Positions 1 through 7,996 of a stretch of 40,200 bases of DNA are shown piece by piece. The translations under genes and the position numbers were made by a program. Below the pieces are notes generated by a model. It was not told the origin of the DNA. It saw only the letters and a list, made by a program, of their open reading frames with translations, and searched no databases. The stretch spans positions 1-40,200 of the forward strand of contig JAAETJ010000423.1 of NCBI GenBank assembly GCA_024228495.1. Reading direction: 5' to 3'. Every line of letters starts with the position of its first letter. The stretch's first letter is position 1. The DNA comes from a bacterium (GTDB taxonomy: Bacteria > Pseudomonadota > Alphaproteobacteria > Rhizobiales > JAKIUO01).

Positions 1-591
1 CCCGCGCACGTCGGCCATAATGCCCAGGAACTGAACTCGGTTGCCGACTGGGTCCGATCCCGAGTGATTGGCTAGTTCAAGATCAATCATCTCGGTGATT
101 TTGTTGAACATGACGACTGCGTGCGGCGCAGCTTCATCGATAAGCATTTTAGTAGCCGGTTGCTCATTTGCTGAATTGGCTATTTTTTCAACCTGCCTTT
201 GAGCTGCCGCGAATTCGTCGAGGATCGTCTTGAATTCCGACCAGACTGTGATATTTCCAGGATCGGTCCAGTTCGTTGAGAGATCGTCCATTGCGGCTCT
301 GATGACGCCTATATCCTTCCAGATTGCCGATCTCTCTGTTTTGAACGCTTTCTTTCCAGTCAGCATCCATCCCCGTAGCGCCGCCAGCGAAGCGTAGATG
401 TTCTTGGTAAGATTGGCGCTTGCAGCCGCTGTCGGCGTGCGCAGAACCTTAATGCGGTGGGTAGCTGTATTGATAGTATCCACTTTCCACAGCGTTACTG
501 TGACGGCGGTAGTAAGCAAGATAACAATGAGAGTAAAGCCGATTGCCAGTCGGTGAGTAATCTTGAGCGATAGCTTGGAAAATTTTAACAT
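1..591 (-). CDS. Methyl-accepting chemotaxis protein, N-terminal part (cut by window edge)
   Basis: This frame stays open from an ATG at 591 to the window edge (197 codons), so only the sensory half is visible. Residues about 15-36 form a hydrophobic membrane anchor. A helical periplasmic region follows, with a stretch near residues 55-80 (NIYASLAALRGWMLTG and flanking residues) typical of four-helix or HBM-type ligand-binding domains of chemoreceptors. The signalling domain would lie left of the window. The start codon overlaps the last base of the upstream small ORF's stop (TAATG), so the two are probably translationally coupled. The ligand cannot be read from the sequence. The chemoreceptor assignment is inferred from the anchor plus the helical motif. 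Confidence 0.72.
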   Translation of the reverse strand, partial: MLKFSKLSLKITHRLAIGFTLIVILLTTAVTVTLWKVDTINTATHRIKVLRTPTAAASANLTKNIYASLAALRGWMLTGKKAFKTERSAIWKDIGVIRAAMDDLSTNWTDPGNITVWSEFKTILDEFAAAQRQVEKIANSANEQPATKMLIDEAAPHAVVMFNKITEMIDLELANHSGSDPVGNRVQFLGIMADVRG

Positions 592-908
592 TACAGCGTT
601 TCTCCTTGATACCGCATCACAACCATTGTGGCCTTTACGAAATTACGCTTTTTTATAGCTAAAGGTTTGATTGGATTTGTTCGTAAATAGAACTGAGGGT
701 AAAGCTGGCGCATCATGGAAACACTGTTGACCATCACCTGTTGGCTGATTTCATCGATGGTGCTGGTCATTTTTGCGTTGCTGAAGAAATATGTTCTTCC
801 AATTATCAACACACCCGCTACTGCAATAAATGCAATCAGGTTGATTTGAGAACTATTATTAAATCTGTTCAATATTGGAGATACATTAAGCTTCAAACTA
901 AGTCCCAT
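591..908 (-). CDS. Small membrane-anchored protein preceding a chemoreceptor gene
   Basis: This 105-residue ORF has a plausible ribosome site (AGGGAAA) a few bases before its ATG. A single hydrophobic segment lies at about residues 22-42, followed by about 60 polar, partly basic residues (STIDEISQQVMVNSV onward). I do not recognise a family. Its stop overlaps the chemoreceptor start by one base, so it is probably co-translated with it. The N-in, one-helix, short extracytoplasmic layout resembles the beginning of a sensory receptor. It could therefore be a truncated receptor remnant or a small partner protein. The sequence does not decide between these. Confidence 0.45.
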   Translation of the reverse strand: MGLSLKLNVSPILNRFNNSSQINLIAFIAVAGVLIIGRTYFFSNAKMTSTIDEISQQVMVNSVSMMRQLYPQFYLRTNPIKPLAIKKRNFVKATMVVMRYQGETL

Positions 909-1177
909 TGTTCATTTCCCTAAACATGTAAGTTTTTTTGAAATCGATAGTTTAGGTTTGGTGTTAATATACAGTTAAAGTATATATTTAATTGTTATTA
1001 TGTAGAGGGACAATTCTGAAAATCCGAAATCGATCATGTCTCTTGGCACCAAACAGAAGTAGGAGCCGCATCGAAAATGTACAACTATGAATGTCCGTTG
1101 TTGAGGGGCGAGCGGAATGTACGATAAAATCGTAACGGTTTTTGCACCGATGTCAGGTGAAGTCTGAGCTACTACAG

Positions 1178-1804
1178 TTAAGGCTTAACCATTAGTAGCA
1201 TTCGAATAAGCTCAGCCAGAGAAGTCGCGCCCATTTTACGCATTCCCTGCGCCCTATGCGCTTCAACAGTTTTCTCCGAGATATTAAGCTTTGCTGAGAT
1301 TTCTTTATTCGTAGACCCTTCAATGACAAGTTTACAAACCTGCTCCTCACGCTCAGTCAATGTAGAATACTGTTGATCCAGTTGAGATGTTTGTTCACGC
1401 TCTTCCGCTCGTTCAAGTCCATGACGGATGGCTTTATTTATGCTGTCTATGAAATGCTGATCGTCAAAGGGCTTTTCGATAAAATCGAAAACACCTTGTT
1501 TCATCGCATCCACCGCCAAGGCAATCTGTCCATGGGCTGTCATTACGATAACAGGTAAATCAATCTTACGTTTTTGCAGGACGGCATGCAGTTCGATACC
1601 ATTCATTTCAGGCATACGAAGGTCCGTGACCAAACAGCCTTGATGATGTATCCCAATGCCGGACAAAAAAGCATTTGCCGAACTATAAGTCTTTACGTTG
1701 AATGGCACGCTTTGGAGCAACCATTCGATTGAACGCAGAACGGCTTCATCGTCATCTACGACATAGACAATACACTCTTGAAATTGTGTTCCCATATTCG
1801 TCAC
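1178..1804 (-). CDS. ttrR: FixJ/NarL-type response regulator, TtrR-like
   Basis: A 208-residue two-domain regulator. The receiver domain occupies about residues 10-125, with the acidic pocket DDD at 17-19 and the phosphoacceptor D61 in TDLRMP. The C-terminal LuxR-type helix-turn-helix (about 145-205) contains LTEREEQV and NKEISAKLNISEKTVEAHR. The start is GTG, overlapping the kinase stop by four bases (GTGA), so it is translationally coupled to the upstream sensor gene. A FixJ-class regulator paired with a PhnD-like-domain kinase is the arrangement of TtrS/TtrR (tetrathionate) and related sulfur-anion systems. No tetrathionate reductase genes lie in this window, so the signal and targets are inferred and the gene symbol is provisional. 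Confidence 0.72.
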   Translation of the reverse strand: MTNMGTQFQECIVYVVDDDEAVLRSIEWLLQSVPFNVKTYSSANAFLSGIGIHHQGCLVTDLRMPEMNGIELHAVLQKRKIDLPVIVMTAHGQIALAVDAMKQGVFDFIEKPFDDQHFIDSINKAIRHGLERAEEREQTSQLDQQYSTLTEREEQVCKLVIEGSTNKEISAKLNISEKTVEAHRAQGMRKMGATSLAELIRMLLMVKP

Positions 1805-3636
1805 ACAGTCGGTAAAATGAAACTTATTTCGCTACCCTTATCTGAAGTTTTAATCAACTGCAACTGCCCCTTGTGGGCTTCAAGGATAGAGCGGCTGATA
1901 GAAAGACCGAGCCCCAGGCCACCGGATTTTTCCGTGACAAAGGGCGTAAACATATCCTCTTTGATTCTGGCAGGAACGCCCACTCCATTATCGACTATAG
2001 TCACCCGTGCAATAGCGTTTTTCTCAAGGCTGGTTCGAATGGTGATACACCCTGGAAACTGACTTGTTTGGGGGACCGCTTCTATCGCATTTCGTACAAG
2101 GTTTAGGATCACCTGCTCAATTTGTACCTTGTCAACTTTCACATTGAGGACGTTTGGCAGAGCATCGATTTCTAAAACAATAGAGCGATTATCTGTTTCA
2201 AGTCTGACCAGTTCCGTGGCCTCCCATACTATATCGTTGAGATCGATCTGTTCCTGCTCGCGGACATCGTCACGAACGAAGTCCATCATGACCTTGATGA
2301 CATTTGCCGAATGTTGGGCCTGTTGCGAGACTTGAGTTAGCACATTCTGAATGTCGCTGTGATTGCAATTGCCAGCATCCATACGCCTCGTACATCCTTT
2401 GACATAGTTCAAAATAGTCGTGAGAGGATGGTTGAGTTCATGGGCGATGCTTGATGCCATTTCGCCAAGCGAGTTTTGCCTTGCCACTCGCGTCAATTCA
2501 TTCTGTCGTTTTGCGACCTGTTCCTCAAGTCGTTGACGCATGGCCATCTGGTCTACCAGATCGTCATTCGCCTGTCGAAGTTCTCTTGTGCGGGTGGTCA
2601 CCAACCGCTTTGTCCATAGCGCCCACCCAAATGATAGTGCAAGCGCTGTTGCAATCATCGAGAACCAGACCCGATAGCGATATAATATTGTTAAAAAACT
2701 TATGTTTTCCTCTCTGGCATAGGGACCAATATTCAATTCGCGGAAAAGGGCATGAACGGGTTGATAGGTGAGCGGCACTGTCCAGCCCCCATACCACCCC
2801 TTGCGCGCGGCCAGATTCTCAGAGGACATGCTCAAAAGGTCGATAACGACTTTTTGTGAAAGCTCATTTGATGTTGTTTTCAGTTTGGAAAGAGGCCATT
2901 GCGGGTAAAGGGCTGTGGAGGATAAATCGGAAAAACCTGGATGATGTGTGCGAGCAAGAATGCGATAATCTGCCAGATTTATTTTTCCATCCCGATGCAG
3001 CGACTCCAATACACCAGTTCGCACTGTTCCAGCATCCACTGCTTCATCCCTGACAGCAAAAACAATCTTGTCTTGCGGAAAACCCGCATATGACAAAGAT
3101 TTGAAATCCTCGAAGGGGTCAATGCCAGAATTTTTCAACACCCTCCAGGCCATCTGGAATCCACCAAATGCACTTTTACTTACTACCATGAAAGACTTGT
3201 TTTTTAAATCCTGAATGCCATTGATGCTGATATTATCGGATCTAGAGAAAATAACAGCACCAAAGACATTCCCCGCATGCACATCATCCGGCGACTTTAA
3301 GGTTGCGATCCGGGTAATTCCGTACTTTGTCTCAAGACTGATATAATTACCTGGATTTGTGAACGCGAAATCAATCGTCTCATTACGAATGGCGTCGTCC
3401 ATTTGCTCTAGTGTGAGGGGAATGATCCGAAAACGATATTCTGTTTGCTTTGAGGAGAGATAATCTGCAGTCGGTCCCCACCTGTTTAAACACGCTGTTT
3501 CTCCACGAAAAGCAAGGACCCCAAGTCTTATTTCTTGTTCAGTATTCCCTCTGGCATCGCTCGGTAACATTATCCAGATAATCGCCAGCAAGCCAGTCAT
3601 GGCATAGAAATATTCTGCTCGTAGCTTGAAATGCAA
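1801..3636 (-). CDS. ttrS: TtrS-like sensor histidine kinase with periplasmic PhnD-type domain
   Basis: 611 residues. A signal/anchor segment (about 12-29) is followed by a periplasmic substrate-binding-like domain (about 35-305; RLGVLAFRG and WGPTADYLS are typical of TtrS-type sensors), then a membrane helix at about 322-342. The kinase core follows: phosphoacceptor H399 in AHELNHPL, N box around N516 (NLVRNAIEA), DNGVGV at 549-554 and GLGLGLS at 573-579. I accept the TTG start because GGAGG sits at 3647-3651, ten bases upstream, and the next in-frame ATG would remove only a short lead. It forms an operon with the downstream regulator. Tetrathionate is the best-known ligand of this architecture. 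Other sulfur oxyanions are possible. Confidence 0.75.
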   Translation of the reverse strand: MHFKLRAEYFYAMTGLLAIIWIMLPSDARGNTEQEIRLGVLAFRGETACLNRWGPTADYLSSKQTEYRFRIIPLTLEQMDDAIRNETIDFAFTNPGNYISLETKYGITRIATLKSPDDVHAGNVFGAVIFSRSDNISINGIQDLKNKSFMVVSKSAFGGFQMAWRVLKNSGIDPFEDFKSLSYAGFPQDKIVFAVRDEAVDAGTVRTGVLESLHRDGKINLADYRILARTHHPGFSDLSSTALYPQWPLSKLKTTSNELSQKVVIDLLSMSSENLAARKGWYGGWTVPLTYQPVHALFRELNIGPYAREENISFLTILYRYRVWFSMIATALALSFGWALWTKRLVTTRTRELRQANDDLVDQMAMRQRLEEQVAKRQNELTRVARQNSLGEMASSIAHELNHPLTTILNYVKGCTRRMDAGNCNHSDIQNVLTQVSQQAQHSANVIKVMMDFVRDDVREQEQIDLNDIVWEATELVRLETDNRSIVLEIDALPNVLNVKVDKVQIEQVILNLVRNAIEAVPQTSQFPGCITIRTSLEKNAIARVTIVDNGVGVPARIKEDMFTPFVTEKSGGLGLGLSISRSILEAHKGQLQLIKTSDKGSEISFILPTV

Positions 3637-3856
3637 TTGTTGTTTTCCTCCAACCTATAGGATTAAACTAGATGACTCATTTGTCAAAGTGAAGGAAGGA
3701 AGGTTAAAAGTCAGCAGTGGGTCAATTTGTGCCTTCCGCTGCATCTCATTCATACGGTGACAATGTGAGCAATACCGGTCATTTCTCCGTCTGCCAATAT
3801 CGCACACACAATCTTCTTTTGCGGTACAATGAAGGTGCGCATGAAATTACCACGGC
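3637..3856. other. Intergenic region upstream of the ttrS-like gene
   Basis: No convincing gene is seen in these 220 bases. The part next to 3637 should hold the promoter and ribosome site of the kinase operon. The rest lies just beyond the stop of the truncated antitoxin ORF, where the missing DNA-binding half of that gene would be expected. None of the three minus-strand frames here shows a recognisable helix-turn-helix, so that half appears to be lost. Confidence 0.4.
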
Positions 3857-4087
3857 TCAAAGAGAGCCCCGGTAAGGGGAATTAGTACATTTAAGGTCTT
3901 CTTTTGTCGCTGGCTGATTGTCCGGATCGCTCAAAGCTGCTGCCTCAGCCTCTTGCTCGGACATGGCTTTTAGCTGTGTCCAGTCTGTTTTGTCTTTAGG
4001 CATGGGGCGGGTGGAGCCATCTGGCATAACCTGCACAAGTGTCCCATCCTTTTGACGTTTAGATATTATGGTAGTCTCGCTCTTCAT
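3857..4087 (-). pseudogene. Truncated antitoxin of a BrnT-linked toxin-antitoxin module
   Basis: 76 residues. The first 65 or so look like the N-terminus of antitoxins encoded just after BrnT toxins: a DGTLVQVMPDGSTRP stretch, then TDWTQLKAMSEQEAEAAAL and SDPDNQP. In that family a DNA-binding domain (helix-turn-helix or ribbon type) follows. Here the protein ends after an unrelated tail (CTNSPYRGSL). No DNA-binding domain is found in the next 200 bases, so the gene is probably 3'-truncated. Its start overlaps the toxin gene by 29 bases, the usual toxin-first order. Whether the remaining part still neutralises the toxin is unknown. Confidence 0.5.
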
Positions 4088-4307
4088 GTCTGGTTGCTTT
4101 TCTCGCCGATATTATGCGTATTCTCTCAAAGCGTTCGGTAAATATAACGCTGATAACCACCCCGTCCACAAGTCCCGTGATTTTGTGCCGTTCTTTGCCA
4201 TCATCAGTTGTGTGGTCAAATGTAAATACGGCATTCTGGTAGTCAAATACAAAGCTGGCAGCTCCAAAAACAATATTGTGCTTTTTTGCCTTTCCGATGG
4301 CCGACAC
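4059..4307 (-). CDS. brnT: BrnT-family ribonuclease toxin (degenerate 5' end)
   Basis: The C-terminal half carries the BrnT signature: TERFERIRIISARKATRHEERDYH, preceded by GLVDGVVISVIF and an N-terminal KAKKHNIVFGAASFVFD that matches the usual KHGVSF/VFD region. BrnT toxins are small RelE-fold ribonucleases that cut cellular RNA. The expected opening FxWDxxK is only loosely kept. I chose the GTG at 4307 (82 residues), but the frame is open upstream to 4454 and the true start is uncertain. The opposite strand just to the right carries an IS630 remnant, so an insertion may have replaced the original 5' end. Activity is doubtful. Confidence 0.55.
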   Translation of the reverse strand: MSAIGKAKKHNIVFGAASFVFDYQNAVFTFDHTTDDGKERHKITGLVDGVVISVIFTERFERIRIISARKATRHEERDYHNI

Positions 4308-4391
4308 GGGATTATTGGTGCCCTTGCGGTTGGCTGGAAAAACCAGCACGTCATGAAGTTTTGGAAGTTGGCACAAAATGATCACGGCGGT

Positions 4392-4558
4392 TGCCCGCAA
4401 CGCGATGTCGGAGCAGCACTCGTCATGCCCTATGCCGATAGTGAGGCCATGCAAAAAAATATCTTGATGAGATCCGCAAAAATGTCAGCCCGAAAGCTCA
4501 TGCAGTCATAACGATCAATGATTTTGCGAATTGGTATTATAAGGCGTTTATGACATAG
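4392..4558 (+). pseudogene. IS630-family transposase remnant (C-terminal part, frameshifted)
   Basis: Two frames joined at a run of seven A (4453-4459) read like the C-terminal catalytic part of IS630 transposases. The first frame gives CPQRDVGAALVMPYADSEAMQ. The second continues LDEIRKNVSPKAHAVITIND and stops at TAG 4556-4558. In IS630 proteins this corresponds to GAALVLP..TEAM...I...VAPGAHAVLxLDxAGWH. The conserved DxAGWH here is altered (NDFANWY), and everything before and after is missing. It is a dead fragment. The N-terminal end of a similar transposase is found at the far end of the window. Confidence 0.6.
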
Positions 4559-4805
4559 CCGCGCAAACTATCGCGTGATTATGCCCCTTCTAAACAACAG
4601 CTTTCTGAAATCATTGCTCACCCGCAAGAGGCCAGCGTTGCAATAGACAGTATCCGATCAATAACATGAAATAATTTCTTTCATTCCTTGGTCTTGTTGG
4701 CATCCCTTTCTTCATGGTAAGGGAGGAACAAATGCGGGTAGAAATCCGTTATCGATCATCCCGTTTTATCGCCTCTGTGAATTTCAAATCGAAGGATCTA
4801 CCCTC
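4559..4805. other. Intergenic region upstream of glyA
   Basis: No gene is seen. The first part is probably residual insertion-sequence or flanking debris. The right end must contain the glyA promoter. I looked for the tandem-aptamer pattern of a glycine riboswitch and did not see one. No clear Shine-Dalgarno better than AAGGATCTACCCTC precedes the glyA ATG. Confidence 0.35.
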
Positions 4806-6104
4806 ATGTCAAATGTCCTCACTTCATTTTTTGGCGAAACACTCAGTGCGCGTGATCCAGAAGTTGCAGCTTCGCTCAATGAAGAGTTACACCGGCAACA
4901 AGAAGAAATCGAGTTGATCGCCTCTGAAAATATTGTTTCAAGAGCAGTGTTGGAAGCGGCTGGTTCAGTACTCACCAACAAATATGCCGAAGGTTATCCA
5001 GGAAGGCGCTATTATGGCGGTTGTCAGCATGTGGATGTGACCGAGGCGCTGGCCATTGATCGGGCCAAGAGACTGTTCGGCTGTTCATATGTGAACGTGC
5101 AGCCAAATTCAGGATCGCAGGCTAATCAGGGTGCTGTGATGGCGATGATCAAGCCCGGCGACACCATTTTGGGCATGAGCCTTGATGCGGGCGGGCATTT
5201 AACACATGGCGCGCGTCCCAATCAGTCAGGAAAATGGTTTAATGCGGTGCAATATGGCGTCGACAAACAGACCCATTTGATCGATTTTGATGAAGTGGAA
5301 AGCCTGGCGCGCGAGTACAAGCCTCAGCTCATTATTGCTGGCGGTTCTGCTTATCCGCGCGAAATTGATTTCGCGCGTTTTCGCGAAATTGCCGATGAGG
5401 TCGGGGCCTTTTTTCTGGTGGACATGGCGCATTTCGCCGGGCTTGTCGCAGCTGGCCTGCACCCCAGCCCCTTGCCATACGCCGATGTTGTAACGACCAC
5501 CACTCACAAGACCTTGCGCGGTCCACGCGGCGGCATGATCCTTTCCAATAATGACGATCTTGGCAAAAAATTTAATTCAGCCATCTTCCCCGGTCTGCAG
5601 GGCGGCCCCTTGATGCATGTGATTGCTGGCAAGGCCGTTGCCTTTGGCGAAGCGCTGACCCCTGCGTTCAAAACATATGCGCAAGGAGTCAAAGACAATG
5701 CGCGTGTACTTGGGGAAACGCTGGTGGCGGGGGGGCTTGACCTAGTTTCTGGTGGCACGGATACCCATGTTATTCTGGTTGATCTGCGTCCCAAGTGCTT
5801 AACTGGAAAAGCTGCCGAACTTGCCCTGGGTCGTGCTAATATCACCTGTAACAAAAATGGCGTGCCATTTGACCCTGAAAAACCAATGGTTACATCGGGG
5901 ATCCGTCTTGGTTCGCCCGCTGCAACGACCAGAGGATTTGGCATTGACGAGTTCAAGCAGGTGGGCGATCTCATTCTTGAAGTGCTCGACGGGCGGAAAA
6001 CAAACGGAAAGGATGGTAATGGCGAAGTAGAAGAGGTCGTGAAAGCCAAGGCCAAGACTCTTTGCGGTCATTTCCCGATTTATTCCGAATTAAGCTATAT
6101 CTAG
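4806..6104 (+). CDS. glyA: Serine hydroxymethyltransferase
   Basis: 432 residues, the usual length for bacterial GlyA. It is a cytoplasmic PLP enzyme that interconverts serine and glycine and transfers a one-carbon unit to tetrahydrofolate. Family landmarks seen are ELIASEN near residue 40, the [12 protein letters not shown] motif, and the PLP-binding lysine K235 in [14 protein letters not shown]. The C-terminal [15 protein letters not shown] region is also present. The start is the ATG at 4806, which gives the normal N-terminus. It heads a same-strand run with a small membrane protein, nrdR and the riboflavin genes, as in many Hyphomicrobiales. The last 25 residues are more variable. Confidence 0.97.
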   Translation: MSNVLTSFFGETLSARDPEVAASLNEELHRQQEEIELIASENIVSRAVLEAAGSVLTNKYAEGYPGRRYYGGCQHVDVTEALAIDRAKRLFGCSYVNVQPNSGSQANQGAVMAMIKPGDTILGMSLDAGGHLTHGARPNQSGKWFNAVQYGVDKQTHLIDFDEVESLAREYKPQLIIAGGSAYPREIDFARFREIADEVGAFFLVDMAHFAGLVAAGLHPSPLPYADVVTTTTHKTLRGPRGGMILSNNDDLGKKFNSAIFPGLQGGPLMHVIAGKAVAFGEALTPAFKTYAQGVKDNARVLGETLVAGGLDLVSGGTDTHVILVDLRPKCLTGKAAELALGRANITCNKNGVPFDPEKPMVTSGIRLGSPAATTRGFGIDEFKQVGDLILEVLDGRKTNGKDGNGEVEEVVKAKAKTLCGHFPIYSELSYI

Positions 6105-6111
6105 AATACGA

Positions 6112-6279
6112 ATGGATAAAGACAAGGCCTGGCAATTTGACGAATTGATCCGTCGCAAGCGTGGCAAAGAGAAAAAGGCTGTTGCGATAATAACGATTGC
6201 CGTGGTGGTGGTGACTTTTTTGTTCGTGCCAATTGATCTCTCTCAAAGTGATATGGGGAACGGAACAGTTTTGTCCTGA
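6112..6279 (+). CDS. Small single-pass membrane protein between glyA and nrdR
   Basis: A 55-residue ORF starts 7 bases after the glyA stop. It has a charged N-terminal half (MDKDKAWQFDELIRRKRGKE), then one strongly hydrophobic helix at about residues 23-40 (AVAIITIAVVVVTFLFVP) and a short polar tail. A basic segment just before the helix predicts N-in topology. I do not recognise a family. The close spacing to glyA and the clean charge-helix-tail design make it likely to be translated. No Shine-Dalgarno is obvious, so it may depend on coupling to glyA. Confidence 0.5.
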   Translation: MDKDKAWQFDELIRRKRGKEKKAVAIITIAVVVVTFLFVPIDLSQSDMGNGTVLS

Positions 6280-6476
6280 ACATGAATTCAAACAGATGAA
6301 GGAAGCGGTTTTTATGTTCTTTGGGTTGAATTGGCTCATGGCTCAAAAGCTAATGTGTCGGCGAGCCGGTATGGCAGGTTTCCCTTCGTTGGAGAGCGCA
6401 TAAGAATCGTGAAGGTGAAAAGTCTCTTTCGAGGTACTCGTTACCGTTGGAAGAGGGGTGGAACTAAGGAATATAT

Positions 6477-6938
6477 ATGCGCTGTCCCCAATGTGGTGAA
6501 CGTAATACGCAGGTCAAGGATTCGCGTCCCTCTGAAGATGATACGGTGGTGCGTCGTCGCCGTGAATGTCTGGAATGTGAAGCCCGTTTTACGACGTTTG
6601 AGCGTATTCAATTGCGCGAACTGATTGTTGTAAAGCGTTCTGGCAAACGCTTTCCGTTTGACCGCGAAAAACTGGTTCGCTCCATCTCGATTGCCACACG
6701 CAAGCGTGATGTCGATATGAAAACCATAGAACGGTTGGTCGACGAGATTACCCGCTGCCTCGAAAAAAGAGCGGAGGAGGAGATCCCCACCGAGCATATT
6801 GGTCTGTTGGTCATGGAGACGTTGAAAGGGGTTGATGATGTCTCGTTTGTGCGTTTTGCGTCCGTTTATCATGATTTTAAAGGCACAGATGATTTTAGCC
6901 GTTTTCTGGCCAATCTTCCTCTTGAGGGTGATGATTGA
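6477..6938 (+). CDS. nrdR: Transcriptional repressor NrdR
   Basis: 153 residues, typical length. The zinc ribbon has C3, C6, C31 and C34, with the usual MRCPQCG opening. It is followed by an ATP-cone domain (about 48-138) that senses ATP/dATP. NrdR represses ribonucleotide reductase genes when dATP is high by binding NrdR boxes in their promoters. No nrd gene lies in this window. A good ribosome site (TAAGGAA) sits about seven bases before the ATG. The stop overlaps the ribD start (TGATG), so it is co-transcribed with the riboflavin genes, a common arrangement (nrdR-ribD) in proteobacteria. Confidence 0.96.
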   Translation: MRCPQCGERNTQVKDSRPSEDDTVVRRRRECLECEARFTTFERIQLRELIVVKRSGKRFPFDREKLVRSISIATRKRDVDMKTIERLVDEITRCLEKRAEEEIPTEHIGLLVMETLKGVDDVSFVRFASVYHDFKGTDDFSRFLANLPLEGDD

Positions 6939-7996
6939 TGAGTGGTTCTGCAACATCTAGAGGTGTCAAAGAAATTGATCGTCAATTCATGATGATGGCC
7001 CTTGCAATGGCTCGACGTGGATTGGGCACCACAGGGCAAAATCCTTCAGTGGGAGCGGTGGTTGTTGATACGAATAATGTCATATTGAGGCGCGGCTGGA
7101 CGCAACCTGGGGGGCGACCTCATGCCGAAGTTGTAGCGCTGGAGCGAGCGGGAGATGCCGCCAAAGGCGCAACGCTCTATGTGACGCTTGAGCCCTGCTC
7201 TCATCATGGAAAAACTCCGCCCTGTACTGATGCTGTGATCAAAGCTGGTATTGCGCGGGTCGTATGCGGTGTTCAAGACCCCAATGAGCTGGTAGCGGGG
7301 CAGGGTTTTGCAAAGCTTCGCGAGGCTGGTGTTGAAGTGGTTGAAAATGTCCTCGCCAACGAATCCTATTGGCTGGCCCTTGGTCATATATTGAAAGTCA
7401 CCAGCAACAGACCTTTTGTGCAGCTCAAGCTTGCCACAGGACACGATGGTCTGATCGCGCCAGGAGATGGTGAACCCGTTTGGGTGACAGGGCCGCAAGC
7501 GCGAGCTCAAGTGCATCTGTTGCGTGCACGAGCCGACGCCATACTTGTGGGTATTGGCACCGTGTTGGCGGATGACCCTTCTCTTGATTGTCGCTTGCCG
7601 GGGCTGGAGCAACGCAGTACGAAAATTATAGTGCTTGATCGCAAAAAGCGGTTGCCGGACCGTTCAAAGGTGGCAAAGAGCGGCAGAAAGTTCGACCTTC
7701 CACCATCGGATAATCTTGTTGATCTGCTGGCCAATGTCGCAGATGAAGGTGTCACGCGGCTGTTGGTAGAGGGCGGGCCTCATGTCTGGCGCAGTTTTCT
7801 TGAGGCAGGCGTTGTCGACGAAATCGTGCATTTCCAGGGACCAAAAGATGTGGGGTTTGGCGGGCTTAAACCCTTTGTGGATCAGGGAGTGGCACTTTTT
7901 GAGCAGAGCGCGACGTTTGAAAAGGTTGACCAGCGGATGATGGGCGGCGATAAGATGATGAGCTACCGCAACAGACACAGCATGAAGGCGAAATGA
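6938..7996 (+). CDS. ribD: Bifunctional diaminohydroxyphosphoribosylaminopyrimidine deaminase / 5-amino-6-(5-phosphoribosylamino)uracil reductase
   Basis: Catalyses the second and third steps of riboflavin synthesis. The N-terminal deaminase domain (about 10-150) has the zinc site H62-A-E64 with C87 and C96 (EPCSHHGKTPPC). The C-terminal NADPH-dependent reductase domain begins near residue 158 (RPFVQLKLA) and contains the VEGGPHVWRSFLEA segment. A TTG three bases earlier is also in frame, but I chose the ATG at 6938, whose A is shared with the nrdR stop. 352 residues, near the usual size. The stop directly abuts the GTG start of ribE. Confidence 0.95.
   Translation: MSGSATSRGVKEIDRQFMMMALAMARRGLGTTGQNPSVGAVVVDTNNVILRRGWTQPGGRPHAEVVALERAGDAAKGATLYVTLEPCSHHGKTPPCTDAVIKAGIARVVCGVQDPNELVAGQGFAKLREAGVEVVENVLANESYWLALGHILKVTSNRPFVQLKLATGHDGLIAPGDGEPVWVTGPQARAQVHLLRARADAILVGIGTVLADDPSLDCRLPGLEQRSTKIIVLDRKKRLPDRSKVAKSGRKFDLPPSDNLVDLLANVADEGVTRLLVEGGPHVWRSFLEAGVVDEIVHFQGPKDVGFGGLKPFVDQGVALFEQSATFEKVDQRMMGGDKMMSYRNRHSMKAK

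Noticed and set aside
1120-1134. Small palindrome TACGAT-AAA-ATCGTA after ttrR
   Set aside because: Short AT-rich stem with a three-base loop and no T-run in the direction of ttrR transcription. Too weak to call a terminator.
4068-4511. Plus-strand ORF of 147 residues as a single gene
   Set aside because: Its left half is antisense to the BrnT-like toxin and its right half is one frame of the broken IS630 transposase. It is not one protein.
6296-6403. 35-residue ORF (MKEAVFMFFGLNW start) before nrdR
   Set aside because: Although preceded by purines, it is too short and lacks any recognisable pattern, so it was not listed as a gene.
6280-6476. FMN riboswitch before the riboflavin genes
   Set aside because: I looked for the conserved RFN box pattern upstream of nrdR/ribD and did not see it. 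The rib genes start by overlap with their upstream neighbours.
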